The position numbers were made by a program, and so were the translations under genes. From CAZJVD01 sp964549505 (GTDB lineage Bacteria; Bdellovibrionota; UBA1018; CAZJVD01): 64,000 nt of DNA. Position 1 is the stretch's first letter. Every line of letters starts with the position of its first letter. Positions 26,845 to 35,517 of this stretch are shown here, one piece after another. The notes under the pieces are model-generated. The model had not been told where the DNA came from. It did no database searches and saw only the letters and a list, made by a program, of their open reading frames with translations. The DNA is taken from the NCBI GenBank assembly GCA_964549505.1, contig CAZJVD010000011.1, positions 1 to 64,000 of the forward strand, read 5' to 3'.

Positions 26845-28080
26845 ATGGCTCAAAACGAAGTCATCATCGTCGGAGCAGGACTCCTGGGGAGCAGCGTCGC
26901 CTGGCATCTGGCCGAAAAAGGCTGTCGGGATGTCGTCGTGATCGATCCGGATCTCGAGGGACTCTGGAGCAGTTCAGAATTGAACGCGGGTGGGGTTCGC
27001 GCCACGATGAACCACCCACTCAATATTCAACTCTCAATAGCGTCGATTGAGTTCTTGGATCAGCATCGCGAAGACGTTGGCTATCGCCCGGTTGGCTATC
27101 TATGGTTGCGTTCCAAAAATGATGCGACGGCATTGACGATCGCGCGCGAAGCGACGAAGCGCCAGCGTGACCTCGGTTGGCCCGTAGAAGAATGGACTGT
27201 TGCGGAGTTGTGTAAACGTGTTCCGTTTCTCGATAAGACGGACGATCTTGCCGAGGCTCACTTTGCTTCGCGAGATGGTCTCGTGAACCCCAATCGTTTG
27301 AAACAGTTTTTTCGCGAAGGAGCGCGTGCCAAAGGAGTTCGTTTTCTTGATCGACGGCGGCTCCGATCGGCTGAGTTTTCAGCGAAGGGATGGAGCATCG
27401 TCTGCGATGTGCTGCCTGCTTCGGTTGGATCCGATCAGCTTCGTTCGCTCTTAGTAGATGGCGCGATCGGAACGCCCGCGCTGCGTGAGACGCTTCATGG
27501 TCGAACGATCGTGAACTGCGCCGGCGCGTGGGCGGGAGAGACAGCGGCAATTCTTGGTTACGAAACACATACGAAGCCGCAGCGTCGGCAGATCTGTGTT
27601 TTCGATTCGCGTGATGTGGATCTGAGTCCGTATGGAATGATCGTCGACACATCGGGTGTCTACTTTCACCCCGAAGGCGGACAGGGGCTCGCTGGTTTTG
27701 CGAATCGCGACGAGCCTTTCGGAAAGAACTTTGAGTACAACGGAGCACAGTTTTTCGAAGAGTGTATCTGGGCGCCCTTGTATGAGCGCTCCAGTGGGTT
27801 TGAGCGTCTCAAACATGTGACCGGTTGGGCTGGGCTCTATGAGGTGACACCGGATCACTCGGCCGTTCTAGGCGCCGTCGAGCACTCAAAAGCTGGGAAG
27901 AATGCGCGGCTTTTCGAAGCGCATGGCTTTTCAGGACACGGAGCGATGCAGTGTCCTGCGGCGGGACGCGCGATCGCTGAAGCGGTAACAGGCGGGCGGT
28001 ACGAAACACTGGACGTAACTGCGCTCAGCGGAAAACGTTTTTTGACAGGCGCTCTGGTTCACGAGAGCTTTGTCATATGA
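26845..28080 (+). CDS. FAD-dependent amine/amino-acid oxidoreductase (DAO family)
   Basis: A 411-residue flavoenzyme of the glycine/D-amino-acid/sarcosine oxidase family. The N-terminal Rossmann loop GAGLLGSSVAWHLAEKG (10-26) binds FAD, and the C-terminal region GLYEVTPDHSAVLG...GFSGHGAMQCPA is the typical second FAD contact. Start ATG 26845 directly precedes the dinucleotide fold; an earlier in-frame start lies inside the transpeptidase gene. It overlaps the next gene in ATGA. The substrate is not evident; the transpeptidase and mpl neighbours suggest a D-amino acid or other cell-wall-derived amine. Confidence 0.88.
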   Translation: MAQNEVIIVGAGLLGSSVAWHLAEKGCRDVVVIDPDLEGLWSSSELNAGGVRATMNHPLNIQLSIASIEFLDQHREDVGYRPVGYLWLRSKNDATALTIAREATKRQRDLGWPVEEWTVAELCKRVPFLDKTDDLAEAHFASRDGLVNPNRLKQFFREGARAKGVRFLDRRRLRSAEFSAKGWSIVCDVLPASVGSDQLRSLLVDGAIGTPALRETLHGRTIVNCAGAWAGETAAILGYETHTKPQRRQICVFDSRDVDLSPYGMIVDTSGVYFHPEGGQGLAGFANRDEPFGKNFEYNGAQFFEECIWAPLYERSSGFERLKHVTGWAGLYEVTPDHSAVLGAVEHSKAGKNARLFEAHGFSGHGAMQCPAAGRAIAEAVTGGRYETLDVTALSGKRFLTGALVHESFVI

Positions 28081-29246
28081 TGACACGCGTAGATTCTTCG
28101 TTACCGACACCGATGAACGGTCGTGCGGGTCTGTTGACGGAAGGATTCTTACGAACCCATCGTGTGCTGCACGAAGGGCTGGCTTCAGGCGTGGCGCCTG
28201 CGATCGCAGTCGGGATCTGGTCGTTCGAAGGACGCAAACTCTTTGCGGACGCCGTTGGGCACACGGCAACGGTTCCGACACTTGGCGCGCGTGTCTCAGC
28301 AGATACTGTTTTTGATCTCGCGTCCTTAACGAAACCTTTGGGTACCGGACTGCTTGCTGCTCGTCTGATTGATCGTGGATGGATCGATTGGAATACGAGG
28401 GTAGCATCGGTGCTCGAGGATTTTCCGTGGCCGCAGATCTCTGTCGCGCATCTTCTGTCCCACACAGCTGGGTACATTGCCTGGCGTGGTTACTATGAAG
28501 AAGCCGTTAAAAAGTGGTCCGATGGAATTTGGCGCGTACCCATTCGCGAGCGCAAAGCGTGGATGTGGCAGCGTCTTCGCGGCGAGAAGCCAGAGTACGG
28601 TCCTGGCGAACGCTGTCTCTACTCAGACGTTTCGTTTTTGATTTTGGGCTATTTTCTCGAAGCGGTGACGGGGACTTCACTCGAGTCTGCGATTCGGGAA
28701 AATGTGCTGAACCCGCTTCGTGTGAAGTCGGACATTTTTTTCATTCCAGTAGACCGTTCGACCGATGCAGGACGCATTGCAAGTATTCCTGCGACCGAAG
28801 CTTCGTCGTGGCGTTGCCCCTCGCCTTGGACGGTGCAGGGACAAGTGCATGATGAGAACGCTTGGGTGATGGGCGGCATTGCAGGACATGCTGGCCTCTT
28901 CGGTACGATTCAAGGTGTGTCGACGATGGTGGATGGTATCTGGAGAAACTTCTTAAGCCGTGAGACGCGTTTGCGAGTCTGGACAGCGACCGATCCGACA
29001 CGTGTTCCTCGAACCATGGGGTGGGACATACCGACGGGTAGCGAAAGCTCGGCCGGACAGTTCTTTTCTCGAAACTCTGTTGGTCACCTCGGTTACACGG
29101 GGACGTCTCTGTGGATTGATCCTGAGATGAAGATTGCAGTGACCGTTCTTTCCAACCGTGTTCATCCGACACGTGAAAACACGCTGATCAAAGCATTTCG
29201 CCCCAAGCTTTACGACGCAGTTGCGCTCGATTGGCGTAACCGTTAA
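28077..29246 (+). CDS. serine hydrolase, beta-lactamase (class C/EstB-like) family
   Basis: A 389-residue serine hydrolase of the penicillin-binding-protein-like fold. The nucleophile motif SxxK is S83-L-T-K86, the second motif is the YSD variant of YxN (YSDVSFLILG), and the third region is GHLGYTGTSLWID, the HxG-type form common in esterases and D,D-peptidases of this family. No signal peptide is seen, so it may act in the cytoplasm on peptides or esters. Translation is coupled to the oxidase gene (ATGA). A role in muropeptide recycling is suggested by mpl immediately downstream. Confidence 0.88.
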   Translation: MMTRVDSSLPTPMNGRAGLLTEGFLRTHRVLHEGLASGVAPAIAVGIWSFEGRKLFADAVGHTATVPTLGARVSADTVFDLASLTKPLGTGLLAARLIDRGWIDWNTRVASVLEDFPWPQISVAHLLSHTAGYIAWRGYYEEAVKKWSDGIWRVPIRERKAWMWQRLRGEKPEYGPGERCLYSDVSFLILGYFLEAVTGTSLESAIRENVLNPLRVKSDIFFIPVDRSTDAGRIASIPATEASSWRCPSPWTVQGQVHDENAWVMGGIAGHAGLFGTIQGVSTMVDGIWRNFLSRETRLRVWTATDPTRVPRTMGWDIPTGSESSAGQFFSRNSVGHLGYTGTSLWIDPEMKIAVTVLSNRVHPTRENTLIKAFRPKLYDAVALDWRNR

Positions 29247-29258
29247 GCTTTGAAGTAT

Positions 29259-30722
29259 ATGGGGCGTTTTCCGCGCGATCTGAGTGCCCTGCGCTCGGTG
29301 CATATACTGGGGATCTCGGGAACGCTGATGGGTGCGTTTGCTGTGGCGCTTGCGAAGAAAAAGATTCGCGTCACGGGTAGCGATCAGAACTGTTATCCAC
29401 CGATGAGCGACGTTCTCAGAGCAGCTGGGATCCAGGTCTTCGAAGGTTATCACTCCGACACTCTTTCAAAACTGAGTCCGAAGCCCGACTTGATTGTTAT
29501 CGGTAACGTGATTCGCAAGGACAATCCCGAAGCGGTGGCCGTCATGCGTGGCGACGTTCCTTACTGTTCTCTTCCGGAGTTTATGGAAGAGATTTTACTC
29601 GACCAAACACAGAACTACGTAGTGGCGGGCACACACGGCAAGACGACATCGTCGTCGATGCTGGCATTCGTATTTCGCGAACTCGGACTGAAGCCAGGTT
29701 ATTTTGTTGGTGGGGTTTCCGAAGATTTGCCGGAGAGTTTTTCGGCCGAAGGTTTGATCAAGGGAACGCCATTTGTTCTCGAGGGTGACGAGTACGATAC
29801 GGTTTTTTGGGACAAGGTTCCTAAGTTTTTTCATTACAAGCCGGACCACGTAATACTGACGTCCATGGAATTTGATCATGCGGACATCTACGCAGACATG
29901 GAAGCCGTACGAAAAGCATTTCGCGGGTTGGCCGCACGTGTTCGGAAAAACGGTACGTTCATCGTCTGCCAGGACTTTTTAGAAAACGAAAAACTGGTTC
30001 AAGAGAAGATTCTACCGACGGGTACGCGAGTGATCACTTATGGCGCTGGCGAGGAATCGCGTGCCGAGTACCGTGCTGTTGGATTTCGAGACCACCGTGA
30101 CCACCAGATCTTTCGGATCGAAGGTCCAAGCGGTTATGTGCAAGAGGATGTTCGGTTGCGCCTTGCTGGTCGGCACAATGTCGCGAATGCTCTCGGGGTC
30201 TTTCTCGCTGCTACCGAGGTCGCTGCTCTCAAGCCGGCACCGGTTATCGACGCCCTCGCACGATTTCGTGGTGTGCGGCGACGACAAGAAATAAAAGGTG
30301 AATTCAAAGGAGTGCTCGTCATCGACGATTTTGCTCATCATCCGACCGCCGTGCGCGCGACGATTCAAGCTCTTAAACGACGGTTTCCGGAACGTCGGAT
30401 GGTCGTGGCATTTGAGCCACGAAGTGCGACATCGCGACGAAAGATCTTTCAGCAGGCATACGTTCAAAGTTTTCTAGAGGCCGACGCCACCTGGATTGCC
30501 GAACCGTACGATCAGAGTCGTATCGGTGAAGGGGATCGGTTCTCGTCCGATGAACTTGTGAGCGAACTTAAGGCTAAAGGACGATTCGCGAGCGTTTTCA
30601 CTGTGGGCGACGACGGCTTTCAAGCGATCGCTCGATCTTTGAAGACGGGCGATGTGTTTGTCGTGCTCTCAAACGGTGGTTTCGGTGGTTTGGCCACGAA
30701 GATCGGGCCGTTGCTTCGGTAA
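29259..30722 (+). CDS. mpl: UDP-MurNAc:L-Ala-gamma-D-Glu-meso-DAP ligase
   Basis: Mur-ligase family enzyme that attaches recycled murein tripeptide to UDP-N-acetylmuramate in the cytoplasm. The 487-residue protein has the N-terminal HILGISGTLMGAFA nucleotide-sugar loop, the ATP-binding AGTHGKTTSSSM motif near 125 and the C-terminal DDFAHHPTAV motif near 356. ATG 29259 is chosen; TTG 29250 in the same frame is possible. It closes the run transpeptidase, amine oxidase, serine hydrolase, mpl, whose shared theme appears to be cell-wall peptide metabolism. Confidence 0.94.
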   Translation: MGRFPRDLSALRSVHILGISGTLMGAFAVALAKKKIRVTGSDQNCYPPMSDVLRAAGIQVFEGYHSDTLSKLSPKPDLIVIGNVIRKDNPEAVAVMRGDVPYCSLPEFMEEILLDQTQNYVVAGTHGKTTSSSMLAFVFRELGLKPGYFVGGVSEDLPESFSAEGLIKGTPFVLEGDEYDTVFWDKVPKFFHYKPDHVILTSMEFDHADIYADMEAVRKAFRGLAARVRKNGTFIVCQDFLENEKLVQEKILPTGTRVITYGAGEESRAEYRAVGFRDHRDHQIFRIEGPSGYVQEDVRLRLAGRHNVANALGVFLAATEVAALKPAPVIDALARFRGVRRRQEIKGEFKGVLVIDDFAHHPTAVRATIQALKRRFPERRMVVAFEPRSATSRRKIFQQAYVQSFLEADATWIAEPYDQSRIGEGDRFSSDELVSELKAKGRFASVFTVGDDGFQAIARSLKTGDVFVVLSNGGFGGLATKIGPLLR

Positions 30723-30767
30723 GGTGGGTGAGGCGGGAGGAGTGATACATGTCGATGACGCACCAGC

Positions 30768-30785
30768 GCTTGTGCCGGCACAAGT
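30768..30785. repeat. 18-bp palindrome, copy 1
   Basis: GCTT-GTG-CCGG-CAC-AAGT; 30769-30784 is a perfect 16-bp palindrome. The first base differs from the family consensus. Confidence 0.6.
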
Positions 30786-30884
30786 GAAGCCGCAGAGATC
30801 AACAAGCGGCGCGAAATGGAAATGGTAACTGTCTGGGTATTGGTAGTTGCGGGTGGTGCGTAATGTTGGCGATAACGCCATGTG

Positions 30885-30902
30885 ACTTGTTCCGGCACAA
30901 GT
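30885..30902. repeat. 18-bp palindrome, copy 2
   Basis: ACTT-GTT-CCGG-CAC-AAGT; all 12 family-defining positions match, with one mismatch between the arms. It lies 117 bp from copy 1. Confidence 0.65.
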
Positions 30903-30982
30903 GCCACGCAGTTAAAGAGCAGTCGGCGCTGCACCGCAACGCCGGCTCGATGCGCCTCGATGAAACCCCCTAATCTAAAGAA

Positions 30983-31004
30983 TCACTTCCCCCGGGGGAA
31001 GTGA
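30983..31004. terminator. 22-bp perfect palindrome: palindrome copy 3 and likely terminator
   Basis: The core 30985-31002 is ACTT-CCC-CCGG-GGG-AAGT, and the symmetry extends to 22 bp. In RNA it would form a very GC-rich stem with a 4-nt loop. It begins 10 bp beyond the stop codon of the - strand RND gene and is followed on that strand by ATTCTTT, so it can serve as that gene's terminator. It lies 100 bp from copy 2. Confidence 0.6.
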
Positions 31005-31013
31005 AGGTCGGAA

Positions 31014-34000
31014 CTAACGCAGTTCGGAGACCAGCGCATCGAGCGGATACCCAGCTTCGGCTGTGTACCGAGCGAGTTGAGCGCGATAGTCGTAGATGGC
31101 TTGATCCAGTTGGGTCTGCGAGTCGAGTTTCTGTTCTCGGATCGATAGAAACTGAACATAGTCGATGAGCGAATTACGGTAGTTCCGCTCCGCCTCACTG
31201 AGTGACTGAGACGACAGATCGTACGATTTCTTGGCGAACTCAATCACGCGAACGGCGAGTTCGAGATTTTGACGGGCTCGAGAGGTATTGAGTCCATTCT
31301 CGTTTTGAAACTGAGCGAGATTCCATTCGAGCTGGTGCTGTTGGGCGTTTAAGGCACGACGTTCGTAAATAGACGACAGTCCGCTGAAGAGCGGAATACG
31401 AAGTTCTAGTCCGACGGACCACTGATCAAACATCGAGTCACCGAGATCCGAAAAGGTGAACGCCGACCGACCATACGTTCCGCGAAATCCGAGCGTCGGC
31501 GCGTGTTTGCCTAGAGCGACCGATTTTCGGTCGTCGACTTGACGAATCAGTGCGTTCTTTTGTTCGATTTCAGGAACCACCGGCGTGATCTGAGAAAGCT
31601 TCTGCGTGTACGATGTCCAGTCGGGCGCGTGCCAGTCACCTTGTGCACGAATGACAATCGCCGACGACTCGCCCATCAAGTGAGCAAGTTCCGAACGCGC
31701 GTCGGTCAGTTCGTTCTCCGTCTGTGCCAACTTCGACTCTAGAATAGCCTGTTCGGCCTGGACCTGAAGGAGATCAAGTCGCTGGCCACGACCGATGCGA
31801 AGACGGCGTTCCGTAACTTTCAAGATCTCATCGTTCAGCGTACGCGTTGCACGCAGCTGTGCGATCTTGCGTTCCGTGAATAAGATTCGGTTGAATGCCT
31901 TAATAACACCAACCGTAAGTTCACGAGCACCGATCGAGTAATCGATTTCGCGAATACGCTGATCCTTCCGAGCCTGAGCGATCGCCGCGAGCATTCCCCA
32001 CGCAAAGATGGGTTGACCTAACTCAAGCTGTGCCGAATAGATCCTGTAACTCGTTCCAGAAAGTCGTGTCGTGTTTGATCGCGCGGCGTCCTTACGTTTG
32101 TAGCCTGTTCCGACGGCGTCAATGGTCGGGAGAAGGGAAGCATACGCTCCCGATAACAATGCATCCGCCTCCTCGACACGTGCTTGAAGCGTTTTCAGAT
32201 GAGGATCGTTAAGACGGGCCCTTTCGATCGCGGTACGAAGAGAAAGCGTGAGAGTTTGCGACGAAATCTCGGTTTCAGCATAGGCCTCGGACATCCCGAA
32301 CATCGTCAGACTCGTGAGCATCGTAAACAAGAGCATGGCGGCTCCCGTAACAGCCTCTGGCTTGGCTTTTGGTTTCCACCTCTGAGCCCACTCGTCAAAC
32401 AAACTATAAACACACGGCACGACCAGAAGCGTGAGCAGCGTCGAAAGAATCACGCCGCCGATCACACAGACGGCCATCGGCACGCGCGTTTCCGCGCCTG
32501 GCCCCAGTGCCAGTGCTGCAGGAAGAGCACCTACCACAGTAGCGAGCGACGTCATGACAATCGGGCGCAGGCGAATGGGACAAGCTTTCATGAGTGCCGG
32601 ATAGGTTGCTAATCCTTCATGCTCGCGCACTTGATTGGTGAACTCGACGAGCAGAATCGAATTCTTTTTCACAATACCCATTAAGAGAATCAATCCGATG
32701 AAGCTGAAAATATTCAGCGATTGGCCAGTCGCCAAAAGAGCTAAAAATGCGCCCGAAACGCTGAACGGAAGCGCCATGAGCACCGTGATCGGATGGACAA
32801 AGCTGTTAAACTGCGATGCGAGCACCATGTAAGCGACAACGAAACCCAGAATCATCGCAAACCAGAGATCGCCAAACGATTCTTTAAACGTCTTTGCACT
32901 GCCGCCGAGAACAACATGGTAACCGTCGGGTAACGAAGACTTGGAGAGCGATTCGACAGCCCGAAGTGCCTCGTCCTGCGACTTGCCTTTAGCGATGTTA
33001 GCGAAAACAGAGATCGTCCGTTCTCGACTCTCGCGCGATATCTGCTGAAGACTCTTACGTTCCTCGGTGGTCACGACATCGGCCAGACGAACGAGCTCGC
33101 CTCGGTTGTTGCGTAAGTAAAGATTTTTGACCTGCGCAGTTTGGTCGCGCTCTTCTGGAACGAGTTGCACGCGAATGTCATAACGGTGCCCGTTCATGGG
33201 GTACTTGCCCGTCACCTGTCCACCGATCAGCGAGCTCACGGTCTCCGAGATCGCGCGCACGCTCACGCCACGCATGGCAGCTTTGGCCCGATCGGGGATG
33301 ATGCGAATTTCTGGTTTTCCAAGCAAGTAGTTGCTGTCGAGATCGGCCACGAGCCCCGTTGCGTCGATCTTTTTCATGAGATCCTGTGTGATCTCGGCGA
33401 GCTTCTCCCATTCAGCACCGCGTACCTGAAACTCAACTGGATAGCCACGTGACGACGAAAACCCACGCATGGAAAGATCCTGGATAAAGACTTTGAGATC
33501 TGGAATTTTCTTGAGTTCCGTGCGCACGATCTCCATCACATCAGACTGGGTATACTCATTTCTTGTTTCGGGGTTGATGCCACGTTTTCCCTTGTCTTTG
33601 AGTGTGACGAAAACAACACCGGAGGTGACCTCACCTCCGCCAAATCCTCCGACCGACGCATAGTAGCGCTGAATTTCAGGACGTGTGGCCAGAAAAGTCT
33701 CTGCGATTTTAAATTTCGCGTCGGTGAAAGCGAGCGAGGACCCGGTCGGAGTTTGCAGACGCACCATGAAGGTTCCCTGATCGGTTGCGGGCGTGAACTC
33801 TTTCTTCAAAACAGGAAACGTCGCTAACGATCCAAGAAAAAATACAAAAGCCAGGATCACCACGGTCCAGCGGTGTGCAAGACAGGTCGGCAAAATCCGC
33901 TCGTAGAGCGACACCATTTTCAGCACGAGCCGGTCGCCCGTGCGGCCAATCCAACCCTCGGATTTGGTGCTCAGGAACTGCGAGCATCGCATCGGCGTGA

Positions 34001-35450
34001 GCGTCAATGCTTCCAGAAGTGAAAGCAGAACAGTCGCTGTGAGTGTGACGCCGAACTGATAGAAGAACTTTCCAATCACGCCACTCATGAAAGCCACCGG
34101 CAGAAAGATCGCTACGATCGAAATCGTTGCGGCCATCGCCGCAAACGTGATCTCGCGCGAGCCATCGATCGCTGCTTGTACGCGTGGCTTTCCAAGGGCT
34201 CGGTGACGAACAATATTCTCGAGGACCATGATCGCGTCGTCAACGACAACTCCGATCGCGAGACTCAGTCCAAGCAGCGTGAACGTATTGAGAGTGAACC
34301 CGAACGCATTTAAAATAATAAACGCACCAACAATGGATGTCGGAATCGCGAGAAGTACATTAACCGTGGACGAAAACGATCCCAGAAAGAGCCAGCAAAC
34401 TAAACTTGTCAGAAGGGCTGCTAAGACAATCGTGAAGTTGAGTTCATGAACCGAATCTTCGATAAACTTGGTCGTGTCGAAGTTGACGTTGATTTCAACA
34501 CCCTCGGGCAGGTCCTTGCGGACGTCCTCGATGCGCGACTTCACGGCCTGCGCGACCGCTACGGCGTTCGAGCCGCGTTGCTTTCGGATCCCTAGGCCGA
34601 CGGCGGGTTTTCCCATGAATCGGGACGACCTGCGGACTTCGGCGGTGCCTTCTTCAATCTTTGCAACCTGCTTCAGAAAAATCGGGTGATAAACCGGTCG
34701 ACCGCCGCGTTCATTGACGACGATGTTTTCGAACTCCTGAACGCTTCGGGCTTCGCCCATCGTGCGCACGCTCCATTCGGCTTCTGCGGTCGCAATCTGA
34801 CCAGCAGGAAGTTCAGCGTGTTCGTTCTGAATCGTCGAAACAATATCGCCAACGGTGAGCTCGTACTGATTGAGTTTTTCGTTGGAAACCCAGATGCGTA
34901 AGTTAGGTTCGACGTAACCGCCTAAGAAAACTTCGCCGACACCGTCAATGGTTGTGAACTTATCTTTGAGTTGATCACGCACCAAGAACATCAAGTCCTT
35001 GAGGGCGTGCTTGTCGCTTGAGACTGTGAGCCAGAGAATCGGTTGGTCTTCGGGATTGCTCTTCGAGATGACCGGTGGTTCGATTTCTTTAGGTAACTGG
35101 CGCTGCGCTTGAGCGACTTTGGTCTGGATTTCCTGAACGGCGGCATCGATGTCGCGATTCAATTCGAATTCGACCGAAACATTCGCCGAGCCATAGCGAG
35201 CGCTCGATGAAACGGAACGCACACCTTGGATGCTCATCATGGCATCTTCGAGTGCGTCGACTACGTCGGACTCCATGACTTCAGGAGCCGCGCCTTCGTA
35301 GGAAACAGAAACCGAGACAACTGGAAAATCAACATCCGGAAGCTGGCTGATGCCCATGCGTTTGAACGCAATGGCTCCGAACACGATGAGCCCGGCCATG
35401 AGCATCCATGCAAAGACAGGCCTCCGGATGGAAATATCGGAGAGAGCCAT
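31014..35450 (-). CDS. RND (AcrB/HAE1-type) efflux pump fused to a TolC-family outer membrane channel
   Basis: A single 1478-codon frame. Residues 1 to about 1030 are a complete AcrB-like proton-driven pump with 12 membrane helices and the proton-relay residues D404-D405 in helix 4 (VVVDDAI) and K928 in helix 10 (GIVKKN). Residues 1059-1478 are a TolC-like channel with the two-repeat, coiled-coil-rich pattern. Between them lies a signal-peptide-like hydrophobic segment (1039-1058, ending SEAYA). The pump's C-terminus is cytoplasmic, so this thirteenth segment would put the TolC part in the periplasm. No periplasmic adaptor gene is adjacent. It follows the aminotransferase gene on the same strand by 67 nt. 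Confidence 0.93.
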   Translation of the reverse strand: MALSDISIRRPVFAWMLMAGLIVFGAIAFKRMGISQLPDVDFPVVSVSVSYEGAAPEVMESDVVDALEDAMMSIQGVRSVSSSARYGSANVSVEFELNRDIDAAVQEIQTKVAQAQRQLPKEIEPPVISKSNPEDQPILWLTVSSDKHALKDLMFLVRDQLKDKFTTIDGVGEVFLGGYVEPNLRIWVSNEKLNQYELTVGDIVSTIQNEHAELPAGQIATAEAEWSVRTMGEARSVQEFENIVVNERGGRPVYHPIFLKQVAKIEEGTAEVRRSSRFMGKPAVGLGIRKQRGSNAVAVAQAVKSRIEDVRKDLPEGVEINVNFDTTKFIEDSVHELNFTIVLAALLTSLVCWLFLGSFSSTVNVLLAIPTSIVGAFIILNAFGFTLNTFTLLGLSLAIGVVVDDAIMVLENIVRHRALGKPRVQAAIDGSREITFAAMAATISIVAIFLPVAFMSGVIGKFFYQFGVTLTATVLLSLLEALTLTPMRCSQFLSTKSEGWIGRTGDRLVLKMVSLYERILPTCLAHRWTVVILAFVFFLGSLATFPVLKKEFTPATDQGTFMVRLQTPTGSSLAFTDAKFKIAETFLATRPEIQRYYASVGGFGGGEVTSGVVFVTLKDKGKRGINPETRNEYTQSDVMEIVRTELKKIPDLKVFIQDLSMRGFSSSRGYPVEFQVRGAEWEKLAEITQDLMKKIDATGLVADLDSNYLLGKPEIRIIPDRAKAAMRGVSVRAISETVSSLIGGQVTGKYPMNGHRYDIRVQLVPEERDQTAQVKNLYLRNNRGELVRLADVVTTEERKSLQQISRESRERTISVFANIAKGKSQDEALRAVESLSKSSLPDGYHVVLGGSAKTFKESFGDLWFAMILGFVVAYMVLASQFNSFVHPITVLMALPFSVSGAFLALLATGQSLNIFSFIGLILLMGIVKKNSILLVEFTNQVREHEGLATYPALMKACPIRLRPIVMTSLATVVGALPAALALGPGAETRVPMAVCVIGGVILSTLLTLLVVPCVYSLFDEWAQRWKPKAKPEAVTGAAMLLFTMLTSLTMFGMSEAYAETEISSQTLTLSLRTAIERARLNDPHLKTLQARVEEADALLSGAYASLLPTIDAVGTGYKRKDAARSNTTRLSGTSYRIYSAQLELGQPIFAWGMLAAIAQARKDQRIREIDYSIGARELTVGVIKAFNRILFTERKIAQLRATRTLNDEILKVTERRLRIGRGQRLDLLQVQAEQAILESKLAQTENELTDARSELAHLMGESSAIVIRAQGDWHAPDWTSYTQKLSQITPVVPEIEQKNALIRQVDDRKSVALGKHAPTLGFRGTYGRSAFTFSDLGDSMFDQWSVGLELRIPLFSGLSSIYERRALNAQQHQLEWNLAQFQNENGLNTSRARQNLELAVRVIEFAKKSYDLSSQSLSEAERNYRNSLIDYVQFLSIREQKLDSQTQLDQAIYDYRAQLARYTAEAGYPLDALVSELR

Positions 35451-35517
35451 TACGGGAATTTCTCACGGACCGAGGGCGGAGGCCAGCACTTATGCACTTA
35501 GTCAGCCCACGAAGGAG

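Larger units (their letters stand above)
30723..31013. repeat. intergenic region with three copies of the ACTT-N3-CCGG-N3-AAGT palindrome
   Basis: This 291-bp gap between the convergent mpl and RND-TolC genes holds three members of an 18-bp palindrome family, at 30768-30785, 30885-30902 and 30985-31002. Sequence following the first two copies is also loosely alike (CGCAGAGATCAACAAGCGGCGC against CGCAGTTAAAGAGCAGTCGGC), so a unit larger than the palindrome seems to be repeated. No convincing gene is present. Confidence 0.65.

Noticed and set aside
30620..30934. 104-codon - strand frame in the mpl-RND gap
   Set aside because: It runs antisense into the mpl C-terminus and its internal repetition is explained by the duplicated palindrome units.
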